Assembly: GCA_947632615.1 (NCBI GenBank)
Contig: CANRPW010000016.1
Location: 1-59,654 of the forward strand
DNA length: 59,654 nt
From: an uncultured Clostridia bacterium
Lineage (GTDB): Bacteria; Bacillota; Clostridia; Lachnospirales; CAG-274
Reading direction: 5' to 3'
Shown here: positions 58,197 to 59,654 of the stretch, one piece after another
How the letters are laid out: every line of letters starts with the position of its first letter
Position numbering within the stretch: position 1 is the stretch's first letter
The notes under the pieces: model-generated
What the model saw: only the letters and a program-made list of their open reading frames with translations
What the model was told of the DNA's origin: nothing
Database searches by the model: none
Program-made: the position numbers and the translations under genes

Positions 58197-58761
58197 TAGC
58201 GATTGGGAAAACAGCTATAAAGAACTCCAGTCTTGGTACCCAGTATTCTATCTTGACGTAAGGGAAATGAGGGCTATACTACAGGCACACGGCTCTATGG
58301 CAGACGATATACAGGCAGCCATAGAAAAGGTCGTCAATGACTTTTACATAGATACCGCTGACGAAGAAACAATCGGAAGGTTTGAAAAGTTCCTTGACAT
58401 CATTCCGGAGAGAGGAAGCACCCTTGACGACAGACGTGCGTATGTAAAATCGTTTTTTATGGGGTTCGGAAAAATATCCGAGACCATAATTAAACAGGTT
58501 ATTAAGACAATTGCAGGGCTTGACGTGAGCTGTCTTTTCGAGCCGTTCGACGAAGATAGAAACAACTGCCTATACATCATTTTCCAAGAAAACGACGACT
58601 ACAGAGCTTACATGGATAAGATAAAGGAATTTCTTTCAAGGCGTGTCCCTGCACATATAATTATATGTTTCGATTTCAAATTCAGAAATACTGCCTATCT
58701 TTATACAGGATCTTTATTGCAAGTAAGGCAGAAGATTATAGTATGTGAAAAAAGCACATAA
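58186..58761 (+). CDS. xkdU: Baseplate/tail protein (XkdU, YmfQ-like)
   Basis: The 191-residue protein has RGSTLDDRRAYVKSFF and helical N-terminal segments (MRAILQAHGSMADDIQ), typical of YmfQ/DUF2313 proteins that sit between wedge and fibre. Confidence 0.85.
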   Translation: MYFNSDWENSYKELQSWYPVFYLDVREMRAILQAHGSMADDIQAAIEKVVNDFYIDTADEETIGRFEKFLDIIPERGSTLDDRRAYVKSFFMGFGKISETIIKQVIKTIAGLDVSCLFEPFDEDRNNCLYIIFQENDDYRAYMDKIKEFLSRRVPAHIIICFDFKFRNTAYLYTGSLLQVRQKIIVCEKST

Positions 58762-58785
58762 TTCTATAGAAAGGAGTGATATACC

Positions 58786-59654
58786 GTGGAAGAATATTAT
58801 TCTATCATTACAAAACTGGGAGCGGCTAAACTGGCTGCCGCAGCAATTGGAGAAGCTGAACCTGTAAACATAACTGAATTTGTAATAGGAGACGGTGGCG
58901 GCAAAGTCGTAACGCCTGACGTAAACCAAACCGAGTTAATCGGTCAGAAGTGGTCGGGTCCTATAAAGAGGTTTACGACTGAGGGCAACCAGTTTATTGT
59001 TGAAACCTCGGTGCCCGAAACTGTAGGCGATTTCTACATACGAGAGGTTGGATTTAAAGACAAGGAAGGAACACTCATTGCCGTAGGTAATATTCCTGAG
59101 GTATTAAAGATTGCAAGCATTAACTTTATTAACCGAATAAATATAGGCATTAACGTCAAAATTACAAATTCAGAGTCAATTGTTTTCACAATAGAAAAAT
59201 ATACAATCGACTACGCTATTTGTAATAGTGCAGAAAATGCTGTTGCCAAGGAGGCTGTGTGTGATGAGGAATTTGCTTTATATGAAGGACAGCATATATA
59301 TATCAATTTTGAGAACACAAATACAGCAATAGGAGCGACACTGAACGTAAATCAGACAGGAGCATTCCCTATAAATAATAAGAACGCAGCTATAAAGTCA
59401 GGTATCCTTGAAGCTGGAGAAACGTACCTTTTTGTATTTGATGGTGAGAATTACAACCTTATAGGAGACATAAACCACACCCACGATGTCGCTACAAAAT
59501 CATCTGCGGGCTTTTTGTCAGCAGCAGACAAGGGAAAGCTTGATGGCATTGACGAGGGTGCTAACAAGACTGTTGTTGACAATGCTTTGAGCGACTCGTC
59601 AGAACATCCCGTGGAGAACAGGGCGGTCAAGGCGGCTATCGATGGAAAAGCCAA
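58786..59654 (+). CDS. Tail fibre (tail-collar type) protein, 3' end outside window
   Basis: GTG start at 58786 after AAAGGAGTGA; open to the window end (289 codons seen). The N-terminus EEYYSIITKLGAAKLAAAA with ITEFVIGDGGG and ETVGDFYIREVGF is the phage tail-collar fibre (DUF3751-like) domain that attaches to the baseplate. Farther on, THDVATKSSAGFLSAADKGKL is a repeat found in fibre shafts. It is the likely host-recognition protein. The gene is truncated by the window, not by mutation. Confidence 0.9.
   Translation, partial: MEEYYSIITKLGAAKLAAAAIGEAEPVNITEFVIGDGGGKVVTPDVNQTELIGQKWSGPIKRFTTEGNQFIVETSVPETVGDFYIREVGFKDKEGTLIAVGNIPEVLKIASINFINRINIGINVKITNSESIVFTIEKYTIDYAICNSAENAVAKEAVCDEEFALYEGQHIYINFENTNTAIGATLNVNQTGAFPINNKNAAIKSGILEAGETYLFVFDGENYNLIGDINHTHDVATKSSAGFLSAADKGKLDGIDEGANKTVVDNALSDSSEHPVENRAVKAAIDGKA

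Overview
The window looks like a chromosome segment from a spore-forming, low-to-medium GC Clostridia bacterium, probably a fibre-degrading gut or rumen type. The evidence is AlaS, RecJ, Apt and YebC of clostridial style, a secreted GH5 endoglucanase lipoprotein, a remnant of the spore-coat catalase gene cotJC, and consensus sigma-A promoters with strong AGGAGG sites. No rRNA, tRNA or CRISPR array was seen. Species cannot be fixed by eye.

Positions 1-11900 are host DNA. alaS runs leftward from a consensus promoter, divergent from a membrane protein-recJ-apt operon. Next come two translationally coupled small genes of unknown role, a single-pass membrane protein with a 14-residue repeat and PEGA-like domains, the GH5 enzyme, yebC and a secreted stalk-domain protein. 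The intergenic spaces here carry unusually long, near-perfect hairpins that differ in sequence and are absent from the phage part.

From about 12000 to the right edge lies a contractile-tailed prophage of PBSX (xkd) type. A cotJC fragment stops abruptly beside a large serine recombinase, so the left attachment site probably lies there. Repressor and integrase run leftward and Cro-like and early genes rightward, from one promoter switch. The early region (14800-29430) holds a lytic transglycosylase, a putative annealing protein, an SbcD-SbcC (Mre11-Rad50) fusion, a replisome organiser with a DnaC-like loader, PcfK/PcfJ, a DUF5131 protein, Cys-rich small proteins, RecU and an ArpU/RinA-like late regulator.

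From 29470 to 30210 sit two tandem, diverged copies of a compact unit: an autorepressor-like ribbon-helix-helix gene with operators around its promoter, facing an opposite-strand small RNA with its own consensus promoter and terminator. The layout resembles CopG/RNAII copy control of pMV158-type plasmids but precedes a phage gene of unknown function; this is the best candidate for an undescribed system. It is followed by a tight cassette (HAD-kinase fusion, nucleotidyltransferase, two glycosyltransferase-like proteins, two ParB-like proteins, radical SAM enzyme), possibly for DNA or surface modification.

The late region (36225 to the end) runs terminase, portal (with a toxin-like tail and a putative immunity gene), MuF-like protein, XkdF-like protease, capsid, connectors, sheath, tube, tail chaperone with a -1 frameshift signal, a moron with its own promoter and terminator, tape measure, baseplate genes and the start of a tail fibre gene cut by the window end. 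Lysis genes and the right attachment site must lie beyond the window.
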